Positions 15,964 to 24,563 of a DNA stretch of 64,000 bases are shown here, in pieces (within the stretch, counting starts at the first letter, position 1; each line of letters opens with the position of its first letter). Origin of the DNA: Rhodovulum sp. (lineage in GTDB: Bacteria; Pseudomonadota; Alphaproteobacteria; Rhodobacterales; Rhodobacteraceae). Below the pieces are notes generated by a model that searched no databases, was not told the origin of the DNA, and saw only the letters and a program-made list of their open reading frames with translations. The position numbers and the translations under genes are program-made. The stretch is taken from the NCBI GenBank assembly GCA_020637615.1, contig JACKKC010000006.1, forward strand, positions 1 to 64,000, given 5' to 3'.

Positions 15964-17532
15964 ATGAGCAGGCTCTCACAGGCGCAACTGCGGCGGCTGA
16001 CCGCCATTCACGGATGGTCGGGGATCACCCTGGGACTGCTGCTCTACACGGTGATCGCGACCGGGACGGCGGCGGTCTTCGGCGGAGAGATCGGCCGCTG
16101 GTCGGCCGGCGGCATCCGCGCGGCCGACCCGCTGGAAGTGCCGATCGACGCTCGGATCCGGGCCGCGGCGACCCAGGTCGATCCTGCCCACCTCGACGAC
16201 ATAGCCATCTGGACGGGCGAGGGGCGGGACATCTACGCCTTCTTCCACACTCATGCCGAGAACCCCGGGACCGGGGCGCCGGACGACCTCGGCACCATCC
16301 TGCGCCTCGATGCCACCTCGGGCGAGTTTCTCGAACGCAACGAGGGCTTCATCTGGGACCAGCCCGCGGCCTGGGACGGCAGCGCGCTCCGGCGGTTTCT
16401 CGTCGATCTGCACGTCCAACTCTACATGCCGACCCCCTGGGGCCTCATCGTCACCGGCATCCTGGGGCTCGCGATGATGGCGGCCGTAATCTCGGGGCTG
16501 CTCATGCACCGGCACCTGCTGCGCGACCTCTTCGTCGCCGAGCGCCCCGGCGGGCGGCTGGTTTCAGCCCGGGATCGGCATGTGCTGGCGGCGAGCTGGA
16601 GCCTGCCTTTCGCCTTCGTGCTGGCCTTCACCGGCTCGTTCCTGAGTTTCGCCAGCACCGTCGGCTTCCCGCTGCTCGCCTCGATCGCCTTCGGCGGCGA
16701 CGACGAGGCGATGTCCGCCGCGCTCTTCGAGCCGCCGTTCGCCGAAGACGCGACCCCCGCGCCGCTCGCGGATCTCGATGCGATCCTCGCCGATTCGAGG
16801 GCCCAGGCGCCGGGACCCGTCACCTTCGTCGAGGTCGCGCGCTTCGGCCGCGCCGACGCGAGAGTGCATGTCTGGCACGACCCCGCGGCTGGCGGCGTGC
16901 TCTATGTCACGAACCTCTACGACGGTGCGGCCGGCACCTTCCTCGGCCGGCAGCCACAGGTCGGTGCGGCGCCATCGGTCGGGGGCACCCTCTACGGACT
17001 GATGTATCCCCTGCATTTCGGCCATTTCGCCGGCATTGCCTCGCGCACCGTCTGGGGTGCGCTCGGGGTGGCGCTCTGCGTCGTGACGCTCTCGGGCCTA
17101 CACCTCTGGACCCGCCGCCGCGCCGGCGCCGCCATCTGGGACGGCTTCGCCCGGTCGGTCGACATCGTCGCCTGGGGTCTGCCGCTGGCGATGCTGGCCG
17201 CGGCCTGGGGCTTCCTCCTGTCCGCGCCGGCCGCGAATCCATTTGTCTGGACACCGTGGAGTTTCGTCGCCGGCGCGGCCGCCGCCACTATCGTCGGTGT
17301 CGTCGCCCCTAACCGCAGATCGCTCCTGCCCCGATACCGGCGTCTTCTCGGCATCGCCTGCCTCGGCCTGCCGATCCTGCGCCTGGCAGCCGGCGGCATG
17401 TCCTGGGCCGATGCGATCCTTCACCGCCAGCCCGACGTGCTGACCGTCGACATACTGCTCCTCCTCGCCGGCATCTGGTTCCTCCGGCGCCGCCGCAGGG
17501 CCGGCCGCCTCGCCCTGGAAGCGGCGGAATGA
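15964..17532 (+). CDS. PepSY-associated TM protein (iron-regulated membrane protein, PiuB-like)
   Basis: 522 residues. I chose the ATG at 15964 (M-S-R-L-S-Q-A-Q-L-R-R-L). It begins with I-H-G-W-S-G-I-T-L-G-L-L-L-Y and an N-terminal TM helix. It shows PepSY-type segments, conserved D-L-H-V-Q-L-Y and L-M-Y-P-L-H-F-G-H-F-A-G (putative haem/metal histidines), and further TM helices to the C-terminus. Members are thought to be ferric-siderophore reductases or processing proteins of the inner membrane. The exbBD-tonB context supports an iron role. Confidence 0.87.
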   Translation: MSRLSQAQLRRLTAIHGWSGITLGLLLYTVIATGTAAVFGGEIGRWSAGGIRAADPLEVPIDARIRAAATQVDPAHLDDIAIWTGEGRDIYAFFHTHAENPGTGAPDDLGTILRLDATSGEFLERNEGFIWDQPAAWDGSALRRFLVDLHVQLYMPTPWGLIVTGILGLAMMAAVISGLLMHRHLLRDLFVAERPGGRLVSARDRHVLAASWSLPFAFVLAFTGSFLSFASTVGFPLLASIAFGGDDEAMSAALFEPPFAEDATPAPLADLDAILADSRAQAPGPVTFVEVARFGRADARVHVWHDPAAGGVLYVTNLYDGAAGTFLGRQPQVGAAPSVGGTLYGLMYPLHFGHFAGIASRTVWGALGVALCVVTLSGLHLWTRRRAGAAIWDGFARSVDIVAWGLPLAMLAAAWGFLLSAPAANPFVWTPWSFVAGAAAATIVGVVAPNRRSLLPRYRRLLGIACLGLPILRLAAGGMSWADAILHRQPDVLTVDILLLLAGIWFLRRRRRAGRLALEAAE

Positions 17533-17828
17533 TGCTTCCCGTGGTCCTCGCCGCGACGGCGATCAGCACCGCCGCTTTGAGCCATCTCGCCTCCACCGAT
17601 CCGAAGCGCCGGCGCGTGTTCCACCTGCCCGCACCGCGACGGCGCCATGCCGGCGCGGCCTGGGCGGCGTCCCTCGCCCCGGGCGCCATCGTCGCCGTGG
17701 TCTCCGGAGCCGGGGGGCTTTTCGTCTGGCTTGGCGCGGTCTCCATTATCGGCTGGGCATTGGCGAGCGCACGCCCGCGCCGGGCACCGCGGATTGCCGG
17801 GGTCGTCGAGAATTCGGATCCGCTTTGA
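17529..17828 (+). CDS. Small membrane protein in iron operon (DUF3325-like)
   Basis: 99 residues, with an N-terminal helix, a basic loop with D-P-K-R-R-R-V-F-H and a pair of hydrophobic helices (about 50-85). It overlaps the PepSY stop by 4 bp. DUF3325 proteins occupy this place in related operons, and length and hydropathy agree; assignment is contextual. Function unknown. Confidence 0.65.
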   Translation: MMLPVVLAATAISTAALSHLASTDPKRRRVFHLPAPRRRHAGAAWAASLAPGAIVAVVSGAGGLFVWLGAVSIIGWALASARPRRAPRIAGVVENSDPL

Positions 17829-17885
17829 CGGAGACGGCCCTTGCTGCAGAATGGTGCAGGGTCGGGCCACCGGGGGGCATGACAG

Positions 17886-18686
17886 ATGACCGGGATCGGG
17901 TTGTTCGGCGCGGGGGGCCATATGGGCACCACGCTCATTCGGGCGATCGGCGAGAGCCCGCTCTGCACCCTCGCAGGGGGGTGCGAGCGGCCCGACGCGC
18001 CGGCCGTCGGCCGGGACCTGGGGGAGCTCGCCGGGCTCCGGCCCCTCGGCCTCGTCGTGACGGACGATCCCGGCGCGCTCTGCGATGCCTCGGACGTCGT
18101 CGTCGATTACAGCGCCGCCTCGGCGACGATGGCGCTCCTGCCCGTGGCCGTCGCGCGGCGGACGCCGCTCCTCGTCTGCACCACCGGCTTCGGCGAGGCC
18201 GAGCGCGAGGCCTTCGCCGAGGCGGGGCGCGCCATCCCGGTCATGCTCGGGGCGAACATGAGCCGGTCGGTCCTGGCGATGTACGAACTGGTCCGCACCG
18301 CCGCGCGGCGGCTCGGCGAGGAGTTCGACATCGAGATCTTCGACTTCCATCCCTGGGACAAGATCGACGCCCCGTCCGGCACCGCGCTCGAGCTCGCCGA
18401 GCATGCCGCCGCGGGCCGCGGGGTCGCGCTGGCGGACGCCATGGTGACGGCGCGGCACGGCGAGACCGGCAAGCGCCGGCGGGGCGCGATCGGCTTCTCC
18501 TCGGCGCGCGGCGGGGACGTGCCGGGCGAGAACTCGGTCTTCTTCGCCGGCCCGGGCCAGCGGCTCGAGATCATCAGCCGCGTGACCGACCACCGCGCCT
18601 TCGCCGGCGCGACGCTGGAGGCGGCCGTCTGGCTGGCCCGGCAGGGGCCCGGATTCTACGGCATGGAGGACATGGCTGCCGGATAG
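17886..18686 (+). CDS. Dihydrodipicolinate-reductase (DapB)-like protein
   Basis: 266 residues, the normal DapB length. The N-terminus is a nucleotide-binding fold G-L-F-G-A-G-G-H-M-G. V-V-V-D-Y-S, L-L-V-C-T-T-G-F and the hallmark K-I-D-A-P-S-G-T-A-L follow, then I-S-R-V-T-D-H-R-A-F-A and G-P-G-F-Y-G-M-E-D-M at the end. Canonical DapB has a His-His pair before the K-x-D-A-P-S-G motif; here the sequence is F-H-P-W-D-K, so the second His is Pro. This suggests a paralogue with altered substrate and not the housekeeping lysine-pathway enzyme. It lies 57 bp after the iron operon. Confidence 0.75.
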   Translation: MTGIGLFGAGGHMGTTLIRAIGESPLCTLAGGCERPDAPAVGRDLGELAGLRPLGLVVTDDPGALCDASDVVVDYSAASATMALLPVAVARRTPLLVCTTGFGEAEREAFAEAGRAIPVMLGANMSRSVLAMYELVRTAARRLGEEFDIEIFDFHPWDKIDAPSGTALELAEHAAAGRGVALADAMVTARHGETGKRRRGAIGFSSARGGDVPGENSVFFAGPGQRLEIISRVTDHRAFAGATLEAAVWLARQGPGFYGMEDMAAG

Positions 18687-18788
18687 GCGCGGGAACTTGC
18701 CGGTTCGCGGGAGCCGCCGCGCGGCGTTCGGCGCCGAACGCGCCGCAACCCGCATCCCTCGGGACGAGGAACATGCCCCGCGGAAAGA

Positions 18789-18820
18789 GGGAAGCCGCGG
18801 CAGACAAGCCGCGGCTTCCC
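18789..18820. terminator. Bidirectional hairpin between convergent genes
   Basis: GGGAAGCCGCGGC (18789-18801), a 6-nt loop, GCCGCGGCTTCCC (18808-18820): a perfect 13-bp stem between the DapB-like gene (plus) and the MFS gene (minus). Convergent placement supports terminator function for both. Confidence 0.65.
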
Positions 18821-18857
18821 GATCTGCGTTCGGATCAGAGGCAGGGTAGGGGAGGCC

Positions 18858-20306
18858 TCACTCGGCGGCGCTCAGCTGCCCCTGGCCTCCGTTCGAGTAC
18901 TTCTGCCGCATCTCGTCCTCGAACTCCTCCAGCGTCTTGCCGCGGGTCTCGGGCACCATGGTCGCGATGAAGACCAGCGCGACGACGCCCAGCACGGCGA
19001 ACATGAAGAAGGTCGGCGCGATCCCGAAGGCGGCGACGAGCGGCGGGAAGCCGAAGGCGACCAGCGCATTGGCCATCCAGAGCACGAAGACGCAGGTCCC
19101 CATCGCGAAGCTGCGGATCTTCAGCGGGAAGATCTCGGCCAGGAGCAGCCAGACCAGCGGACCGATCGTGCCCTGCATCGAGAAGACGAATCCGATCACG
19201 AAGAGCATGATCACATAGGCCTTGACGATGCCGTCCGGCAGCAGGAACGCCGACAGTCCGACCAGGATGTGGAAGAACGTGGTCAGCGCGAAACCGCCCA
19301 GCAACAGGGTCCGCCGGTCGAACTTGTTCATGATCAACATGCCGACGGTGATGCCCAGCACGCTGAATAGGCCGTTGAGCGTATTGGCGATGATCGCGCC
19401 ATTGCTCGAGAAGCCGGCTTCCTGCAGAAGCTGCGTGCCGTAGTACATGATCGAGTTGATGCCGGTGAACTGCTGGAAGATCCCGAGTCCCGCTCCGATG
19501 ATGATCAGCCGCATGATCCAGGGTTCGCGCAGGTCGGACCAGCCGCCCATCTGCGCCTCTTTCTCCTCCTTCGCCAGGGCGCGGACCTCGGCCATCTCCG
19601 CCTCGGCCCGCTCGGGCGAGCGGACCTGCCTGAGGACCGCCAGAGCTTCGGCGTCCTTGCCCTGCGATGACAGCCAGCGCGGGCTTTCCGGCATCCGCAG
19701 CATGCCGAAGAAGAGCGCGAAGGCCGGCAGCACCGCGACGATCAGCATGAAGCGCCAGACCGATTCGTTTTCACCCCAGATGTTGAAGATGATCGCGTTG
19801 ATGACGAAGGCGGCGAACTGGCCGAGAACGATCATGAACTCGTTGCGCGTCACCAGGCTGCCGCGCTGTTCGTAGGGGGAGATTTCGGCCAGATAGATCG
19901 GCACCGTCGCCGAGGCCCCGCCGACCGCCAGTCCGAGAATGAAGCGGAAGAACGCGAGGATGAGCCAGTTCGGCGCCAGCGAGCAGCCGATGGTGCCGAT
20001 GCCGAAGATGACGGCAAGGATCAGGATGTTCTTGCGGCGTCCGTGAATGTCGGCGTGTTTCCCCCCGATCAGCGCCCCGATCGCGGCGCCGAAGATCAGG
20101 ATGCTGACGACGAAACCCTCCTTCGCGGCGGTCAGGCCGAGATCGGCCTTCATCGGCTCGAGCGCGCCGTTGATGACGCCGGTGTCGTAGCCGAAGAGAA
20201 GGCCGCCGAAGGTCGCCACCACGGCGATCAGGCCGAGGCGCCTGCTGTGCGCGCCGGGTGTGTCCGGTGGCAAAGGCACGTGTGCTGGTGCGGCTCCATG
20301 TGTCAT
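18858..20306 (-). CDS. MFS sugar porter, probable inositol/sugar:H+ symporter
   Basis: 482 residues with 12 predicted TM helices. The ATG at 20306 is chosen because GGAGGAGCG lies just upstream. Sugar-porter signatures are present: G-G-L-L-F-G-Y-D-T-G-V-I-N-G-A-L near residue 30, G-R-R-K-N after TM2, P-I-Y-L-A-E-I-S-P near TM4, P-E-S-P-R-W-L in the loop, Q-Q-F-T-G-I-N-S-I-M-Y-Y in TM7 and P-E-T-R-G-K-T-L-E at the C-terminus. This resembles IolT/XylE-type symporters. Divergence from a LacI regulator and proximity to iolG suggest inositol or a related polyol as substrate. Confidence 0.9.
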   Translation of the reverse strand: MTHGAAPAHVPLPPDTPGAHSRRLGLIAVVATFGGLLFGYDTGVINGALEPMKADLGLTAAKEGFVVSILIFGAAIGALIGGKHADIHGRRKNILILAVIFGIGTIGCSLAPNWLILAFFRFILGLAVGGASATVPIYLAEISPYEQRGSLVTRNEFMIVLGQFAAFVINAIIFNIWGENESVWRFMLIVAVLPAFALFFGMLRMPESPRWLSSQGKDAEALAVLRQVRSPERAEAEMAEVRALAKEEKEAQMGGWSDLREPWIMRLIIIGAGLGIFQQFTGINSIMYYGTQLLQEAGFSSNGAIIANTLNGLFSVLGITVGMLIMNKFDRRTLLLGGFALTTFFHILVGLSAFLLPDGIVKAYVIMLFVIGFVFSMQGTIGPLVWLLLAEIFPLKIRSFAMGTCVFVLWMANALVAFGFPPLVAAFGIAPTFFMFAVLGVVALVFIATMVPETRGKTLEEFEDEMRQKYSNGGQGQLSAAE

Positions 20307-20677
20307 ATTTCGCTCCTCCATTTTGATTGGGTCGTTTTGATGTCCCCGCGCGAAGACAGGGCACAGAACAAACCTCTTCCTCCACGGCCGCTGCTTCTCA
20401 GCGGTTCGTGTTGTTCTCACGATCTTCGGTGATTGTTTTGGGCTGCTGGTCCGGTCCCGACGACGCCGACAAAAAAGGCGCGGGAGTTCGGCTAGCCTGC
20501 CCGGTCATCCTGACGATGACGGATCGCTGTACTTCGTGGCTGAGAGATCGGTGTGCTGGCCCTCCCCTGCGGTGACAGGAAATCAATGCCACGGAACCGG
20601 CCCCCGGGCAGCAAATGTATTGATGATTTATCGGCAGGACCTACCATCGCCGCACGATCGAGGGGGAGGGAGTGGCG
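20307..20677. promoter_or_regulatory. Divergent promoter region, MFS porter / LacI regulator
   Basis: No gene is seen in this 370-bp gap. At 20620-20637 there is a degenerate copy (TTGATG-N6-CGGCAG) of the LacI-type palindrome found upstream of other units in the island, 40 bp before the LacI start. Confidence 0.4.
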
Positions 20678-21739
20678 ATGACGAAGCGGCGCAAGCGCGG
20701 GCCCCGGTTTGCCGAGATCGCCGCCCTGGCCGGGGTCTCGGAAGCGACCGTCGACCGGGTCCTGAACGAGCGCGATTCGGTCGCCAAGGCGACGCGGCTG
20801 CGGGTTCTGGAAGCCGCCGAGCAGCTCGGCGTGCCGCGGATCCTGCCCAAGACCGATCACGAGATCGTCCGCCTGGACATCTTCCTGCCTCGAACCCAAA
20901 CGCCTTTCCTGCGCAGTCTCTCGGCATGCCTGCGCGACGGTGTCGCGATGCTGGACCGGCGGGTCGTGGTCCATCGCAGCTACCTGCCCGAGAACGACGG
21001 CGCCGCCATAGCCGCCGCCCTGCGCAACCCGCGCCACCCCCGCGCCGGCTTCATCCTCGCCGCACCGGATCTGCCGGAGATCTGCGCGGCGGTGACGGAG
21101 GCGCTGGCGCGGGGCGAGAAGGGGGTGGCGGTGGTGACCGAGCTGCCCGAGCTTGCCTATGTCGGCATCGACAACCGCCAGGCGGGAAAGGTGGCGAGCC
21201 ACCTGATGGGCCGGCTGACCAGCGTGCCGGGGCGGGTCATCGTGTTCGGCGGCGGAACCTCCATCCGCGCGCATCGGGAGCGGCATGACGGTTTCCGCGA
21301 GGCGCTGGCGGATTTTCCCCACCTCGCCATCGATCCGGTCGATCTCAGCACCCACGACGATGCGGAGCGGTGTTTTCTCAGGACGCGGGCGGCGCTCGCG
21401 GCCGACGGGGCGCCGGTCGTCGGAATCTACAACTCCGGGGCGGGATCGCCGGGCATCGCCCAGGCCCTCGCGGAGCATTCCGGCCCGCGCCCCAACTGGA
21501 TCGGGCACGAGATATCGGACGATCACGTGGAATTTCTCCGCCGGGGTCTGATGGATGTCGCGATCGACCAGGATCCCGCCGGACAGGCCCTCGCGGCGCT
21601 CCAGACCCTGCTCCAGGCGGTCGGGGTCACGGACCGGCCGCCCTGGGCCGCGCGCGGCGAGCTGCGCGTCTATACCCGCTACGTCCCCGGCGTCACGCTG
21701 CCCGGAGAGACCCTCCCGCTCCTCTACCCGTCATCGTGA
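20678..21739 (+). CDS. LacI-family transcriptional regulator
   Basis: 353 residues. The ATG at 20678 follows GGGAGGGA; an in-frame GTG at 20672 is an alternative. The LacI HTH and hinge occupy residues about 10-60: F-A-E-I-A-A-L-A-G-V-S-E-A-T-V-D-R-V-L-N-E-R. A periplasmic-binding-protein-like sensor domain follows (G-F-I-L-A-A-P-D, Y-V-G-I-D-N-R-Q-A-G, I-D-Q-D-P). The recognition helix (A-T-V-D-R-V-L-N-E-R) is identical to that of the regulator at 26863, so the two probably read the same operator. It is divergent from the sugar porter. Confidence 0.93.
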   Translation: MTKRRKRGPRFAEIAALAGVSEATVDRVLNERDSVAKATRLRVLEAAEQLGVPRILPKTDHEIVRLDIFLPRTQTPFLRSLSACLRDGVAMLDRRVVVHRSYLPENDGAAIAAALRNPRHPRAGFILAAPDLPEICAAVTEALARGEKGVAVVTELPELAYVGIDNRQAGKVASHLMGRLTSVPGRVIVFGGGTSIRAHRERHDGFREALADFPHLAIDPVDLSTHDDAERCFLRTRAALAADGAPVVGIYNSGAGSPGIAQALAEHSGPRPNWIGHEISDDHVEFLRRGLMDVAIDQDPAGQALAALQTLLQAVGVTDRPPWAARGELRVYTRYVPGVTLPGETLPLLYPSS

Positions 21740-21758
21740 TCCGCGGTGTGGCGCGATG

Positions 21759-21822
21759 CCCGGTCTGGTCGCCCGGAGGCGCGCGCCGGACGGCGAGGGC
21801 GACGCGACCATTCCGCCGGTCG
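21759..21822 (+). repeat. Dispersed GC-rich intergenic repeat, copy G
   Basis: About 64 bp aligning with 28100-28160 at roughly 80% identity by eye, in the same orientation (shared core GGTCGCCCGGAGG and GCGCGCCG). Partial copy. Confidence 0.6.
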
Positions 21823-21912
21823 GTAGGGCGGGGTCGCCCGGGCGGGATGGGGGACTACGGCAAGGGACATCGGCATGCGTGGACACCCCACCTGCTCGGC
21901 TCTCATTCGACA

Positions 21913-21932
21913 GCTGATGCATATCCATCAGC
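21913..21932. promoter_or_regulatory. LacI-type operator candidate 1
   Basis: GCTGATG-CATATC-CATCAGC, a perfect 7-bp inverted repeat with a 6-bp spacer. The same half-sites and spacing (CTGATG-N6-xATCAG) recur at 26771-26788 and, with one change, at 29470-29487. Confidence 0.6.
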
Positions 21933-22172
21933 ACCGCCATCGCCTTCGAGCCGGTGACGTTGCAGGGTAGAGCGGCACACGCAGCCATCGACACCCGAAG
22001 CCGGGCCCGGGCGCGCCAACCCGGCCCGGAACGACCGCAGGTAGGACATCCGGATGCCGCCATCGCTTCGGGGCCGGGAAGCAGCGGTCGCCGCCATCGG
22101 GGCAAAGCCGTCGCGACGGTCCGCCGGGGCGCCGCCGCTCCCTTTCTTCCCGACGAACGAGGCAGGTGAATC

Positions 22173-23195
22173 ATGAGCCCGACCAACGAACCCGATCCCG
22201 TCCGCTGGGGCATCCTCGGGGCCGGCCGGATCGCCGAGGGCGCGGTCCTGCCCGCGCTCGGCAAGAGCCCGGCCGCCCGGGCCCATGCCATCGCGGCGCG
22301 CGACCGGGATCGTGCAGTGGCCATGGCCGGGCGCTGCAGTGTCGAGAAGGCCTATGGCTCCTATGACGCATTGCTCGCCGACCCGGCGGTCGAGGTCGTC
22401 TATGTCGCGCTCCCGAACCATCTCCATGTGGAATATGCGCGGAAGGCGGCGAAGGCGGGCAAGCACGTGCTGGTCGAGAAGCCGGTGGCGCTGACCCGCG
22501 CGGAGTTGGTGGCGTTCGACGGGGTCGACCCACGGCTTCGCATCGCCGAGGCCTTCATGGTCCGCCACCAGCCGCGCTGGCAGGCCCTGCGCGCCCGCCT
22601 CGCCGGCGGCGAGCACGGGGAGGTGTGCACGGTGTCGAGCCTGCTCTCCTTCATGATGACCAGGGAGGACGATTTCCGCACGCGGCCTGAATGGGGCGGC
22701 GGCGCGATCTACGATCTCGGGTGCTACACGGCGATGGCCGCACGCTTCGTCTTCGGCCGCGAGCCGCTGCGGGCGCTCGCCGAATGCCACCGCGACGCGC
22801 GCGGGATCGACATGTTCTCGAGCGTGATCCTCGACTTCGGGCGGGGGCGTCATGCGGTCTTCGCGGTCTCGCTGGCGCAGGCCTCGGCCCAGAGTCTCCA
22901 GGTCGTCTGCGAGCGGGCCTGCATCGACCTGCCGAAGGCCTATGTGCCTTCGCGGACCGAGCCGAATCTGATCCATATCGACCTGTCGCAGGACCATGCG
23001 AAATCGGACCTGACGACGCTGGAGTTCGCGCCGCTCGACCAGTACGAGGCGGAGGTGACCAACTTCTCCCGCGCGGTGCGCGGCGAGACCGTGCCGTTCT
23101 ACGGGCTCGACGATGCGCGGGCGAACATGGCCGCGGTCGATGCCATTTTCGAATCCGCCCGGACGGGAGCCTGGGCTGCAGTGGAGGGAGCGTGA
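22173..23195 (+). CDS. Gfo/Idh/MocA-family oxidoreductase
   Basis: 340 residues. N-terminal Rossmann fold W-G-I-L-G-A-G-R-I-A-E-G, then the family E-K-P motif in H-V-L-V-E-K-P-V-A-L (about residue 100). The C-terminal sheet domain has G-G-G-A-I-Y-D-L-G-C-Y (about 172-182), where the family places catalytic Asp/His-type residues. It acts as an NAD(P)-dependent sugar or polyol dehydrogenase; the substrate is not determined. The next gene, iolG, begins 2 bp after its stop, so the two are one operon. Confidence 0.88.
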   Translation: MSPTNEPDPVRWGILGAGRIAEGAVLPALGKSPAARAHAIAARDRDRAVAMAGRCSVEKAYGSYDALLADPAVEVVYVALPNHLHVEYARKAAKAGKHVLVEKPVALTRAELVAFDGVDPRLRIAEAFMVRHQPRWQALRARLAGGEHGEVCTVSSLLSFMMTREDDFRTRPEWGGGAIYDLGCYTAMAARFVFGREPLRALAECHRDARGIDMFSSVILDFGRGRHAVFAVSLAQASAQSLQVVCERACIDLPKAYVPSRTEPNLIHIDLSQDHAKSDLTTLEFAPLDQYEAEVTNFSRAVRGETVPFYGLDDARANMAAVDAIFESARTGAWAAVEGA

Positions 23196-23197
23196 CC

Positions 23198-24199
23198 ATG
23201 CCGATCAATTTCGCGATCATCGGGGCCGGGCGCATCGCCAATGTCCATGCGGGCGCGATCCGCGGCAACCCGGACGCCCGGCTCGTCGCCGTCGCCGACG
23301 CGCTGCCGGCGGCGGCGGCGGCCTTCGCGGACAGATGGGGCTGCATCGCGCGCGACCTGGGCGAGATCGCCGCCGACCCGGATGTCGCGGCGGTGCTGAT
23401 CTGCACGCCGACCGATACCCATGCCGATCTGATCGAGACCTTCGGGAGGGCCGGAAAGCACGTCTTCTGCGAGAAGCCGGTCGACCTCGACGTCGGCCGG
23501 GCGCACGAGGTCGTCGCGGCGGCGGAGGCGGCGGGGGCGAAGCTGATGCTGGGCTTCAACCGGCGCTTCGATCCGCATTTCCGGGCGGTCCGCGACGCCA
23601 TCGACGCGGGGCGGATCGGGGCGGTCGAGATGGTGACGATCACCTCCCGGGATCCGGCGGCGCCGGACCTCGCCTATGTGGCGCGCTCGGGCGGAATTTT
23701 CCGGGACATGACGATCCATGATCTCGACATGGCGCGGTTCCTGCTCGGGGAGGACCCGGTCTCGGTCTCGGCGCATGCCTCGGTCCTGGTGGAGCCGGAG
23801 ATCGGGAAGCTCGGGGATTTCGACAGCGTCACGGTGATCCTCGAGACGGCTTCGGGCAAGCAGGCGGCGATCAGCAATTCGCGGCGGGCGACCTACGGCT
23901 ACGACCAGCGGATCGAGGTCCACGGCTCGAAAGGCGTGGTTGCCGCCGAGAACCAGCGGCCGGTGTCGATCGAGGTGGGCGATGCGGAGGGCTACCACCG
24001 GCCGCCGCTGCTCAACTTCTTCATGAACCGCTACACCGCCTCCTATGCCGCTGAGATCGCGTCCTTTGTCGATTGCATCGTCCGGGACGGGGCGCCCGAT
24101 CCGAGCGGTGCGGACGGGGTGGAGGCGCTCCGACTGGCCGAGGCCTGCGTCCGGTCGGTCGCGGAGAAGCGGCGCGTGGCGCTGTCCGAGATCGCGTGA
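23198..24199 (+). CDS. iolG: Inositol 2-dehydrogenase
   Basis: 333 residues from the ATG at 23198. Typical IolG features: N-F-A-I-I-G-A-G-R-I-A-N-V-H at the N-terminus, H-V-F-C-E-K-P-V-D-L-D, G-F-N-R-R-F-D-P-H-F, and the catalytic-type G-G-I-F-R-D-M-T-I-H-D-L-D-M-A-R (Asp and His, about 167-182). It oxidises myo-inositol to 2-keto-myo-inositol, the first step of the iol pathway encoded 15-20 kb downstream. Translation is coupled to the preceding dehydrogenase. Confidence 0.9.
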   Translation: MPINFAIIGAGRIANVHAGAIRGNPDARLVAVADALPAAAAAFADRWGCIARDLGEIAADPDVAAVLICTPTDTHADLIETFGRAGKHVFCEKPVDLDVGRAHEVVAAAEAAGAKLMLGFNRRFDPHFRAVRDAIDAGRIGAVEMVTITSRDPAAPDLAYVARSGGIFRDMTIHDLDMARFLLGEDPVSVSAHASVLVEPEIGKLGDFDSVTVILETASGKQAAISNSRRATYGYDQRIEVHGSKGVVAAENQRPVSIEVGDAEGYHRPPLLNFFMNRYTASYAAEIASFVDCIVRDGAPDPSGADGVEALRLAEACVRSVAEKRRVALSEIA

Positions 24200-24563
24200 C
24201 GCGAACGCGGGGCGAATCGATCGGTCCGGGGACACCCCCGAACCGGCAACAGCGAGGCATCGCCTCGCGTCGGTTCGTCGGCCTGACCTGCCCCCTTCCC
24301 GATCCCTCGATTTGAGTGAGAGTCCGTCATCCGAAGGAGACGGACGTGGGCAATCCGCTCGCGCCTGCCGGGCCAGGCAGGCGCGCGCGGATTGTCACCG
24401 CCAAATCCGCGAAGCAGATGCGCCGCCGCCACGGGAGGCAGGCGTCGGTCAGATCGACTATTCTGAAATATAAGCAACAACAATAGAATGCGCCATGTCC
24501 CGCTGCAGGACATCCCCGCGGGCCGGCGCGCCGGGCGGGTTCCGATGCCGGCGGACCGAGTTC
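24200..24563. other. Convergent intergenic region carrying a repeat copy
   Basis: Between iolG and the disrupted isomerase gene. No gene is seen; the region is dominated by the palindromic repeat at 24235-24411. Confidence 0.55.
24235..24411 (+). repeat. Dispersed palindromic repeat, copy A (two blocks)
   Basis: Block 1 (24235-24283) is a nested palindrome: CGAACCGGC, then GCGAGGCATCGCCTCGC, then CGGTTCG. Block 2 (24346-24411) contains GCGCCTGCCGGGCCAGGCAGG and ends in CCAAATCCGCG. Both blocks recur in the same order and relative orientation on the minus strand at 53912-54101. It starts 36 bp after the iolG stop. Confidence 0.75.

Larger units (their letters stand above)
21740..22172. other. 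Intergenic region with repeat copy and operator-like palindrome
   Basis: No gene is supported. It contains the GC-rich repeat copy at 21759-21822 (20 bp after the LacI stop) and the palindrome at 21913-21932, which lies about 240 bp upstream of the next dehydrogenase gene. Confidence 0.55.

Noticed and set aside
17886..18686. Calling the DapB-like gene the lysine-pathway dapB
   Set aside because: The conserved His-His pair is changed to His-Pro and no lysine or diaminopimelate genes are nearby, so only a family-level call is justified.
24235..24411. Possible CRISPR array or tRNA in the palindromic intergenic DNA
   Set aside because: The palindromes are not regularly spaced direct repeats with unique spacers, and no cloverleaf with TTC loop could be drawn.
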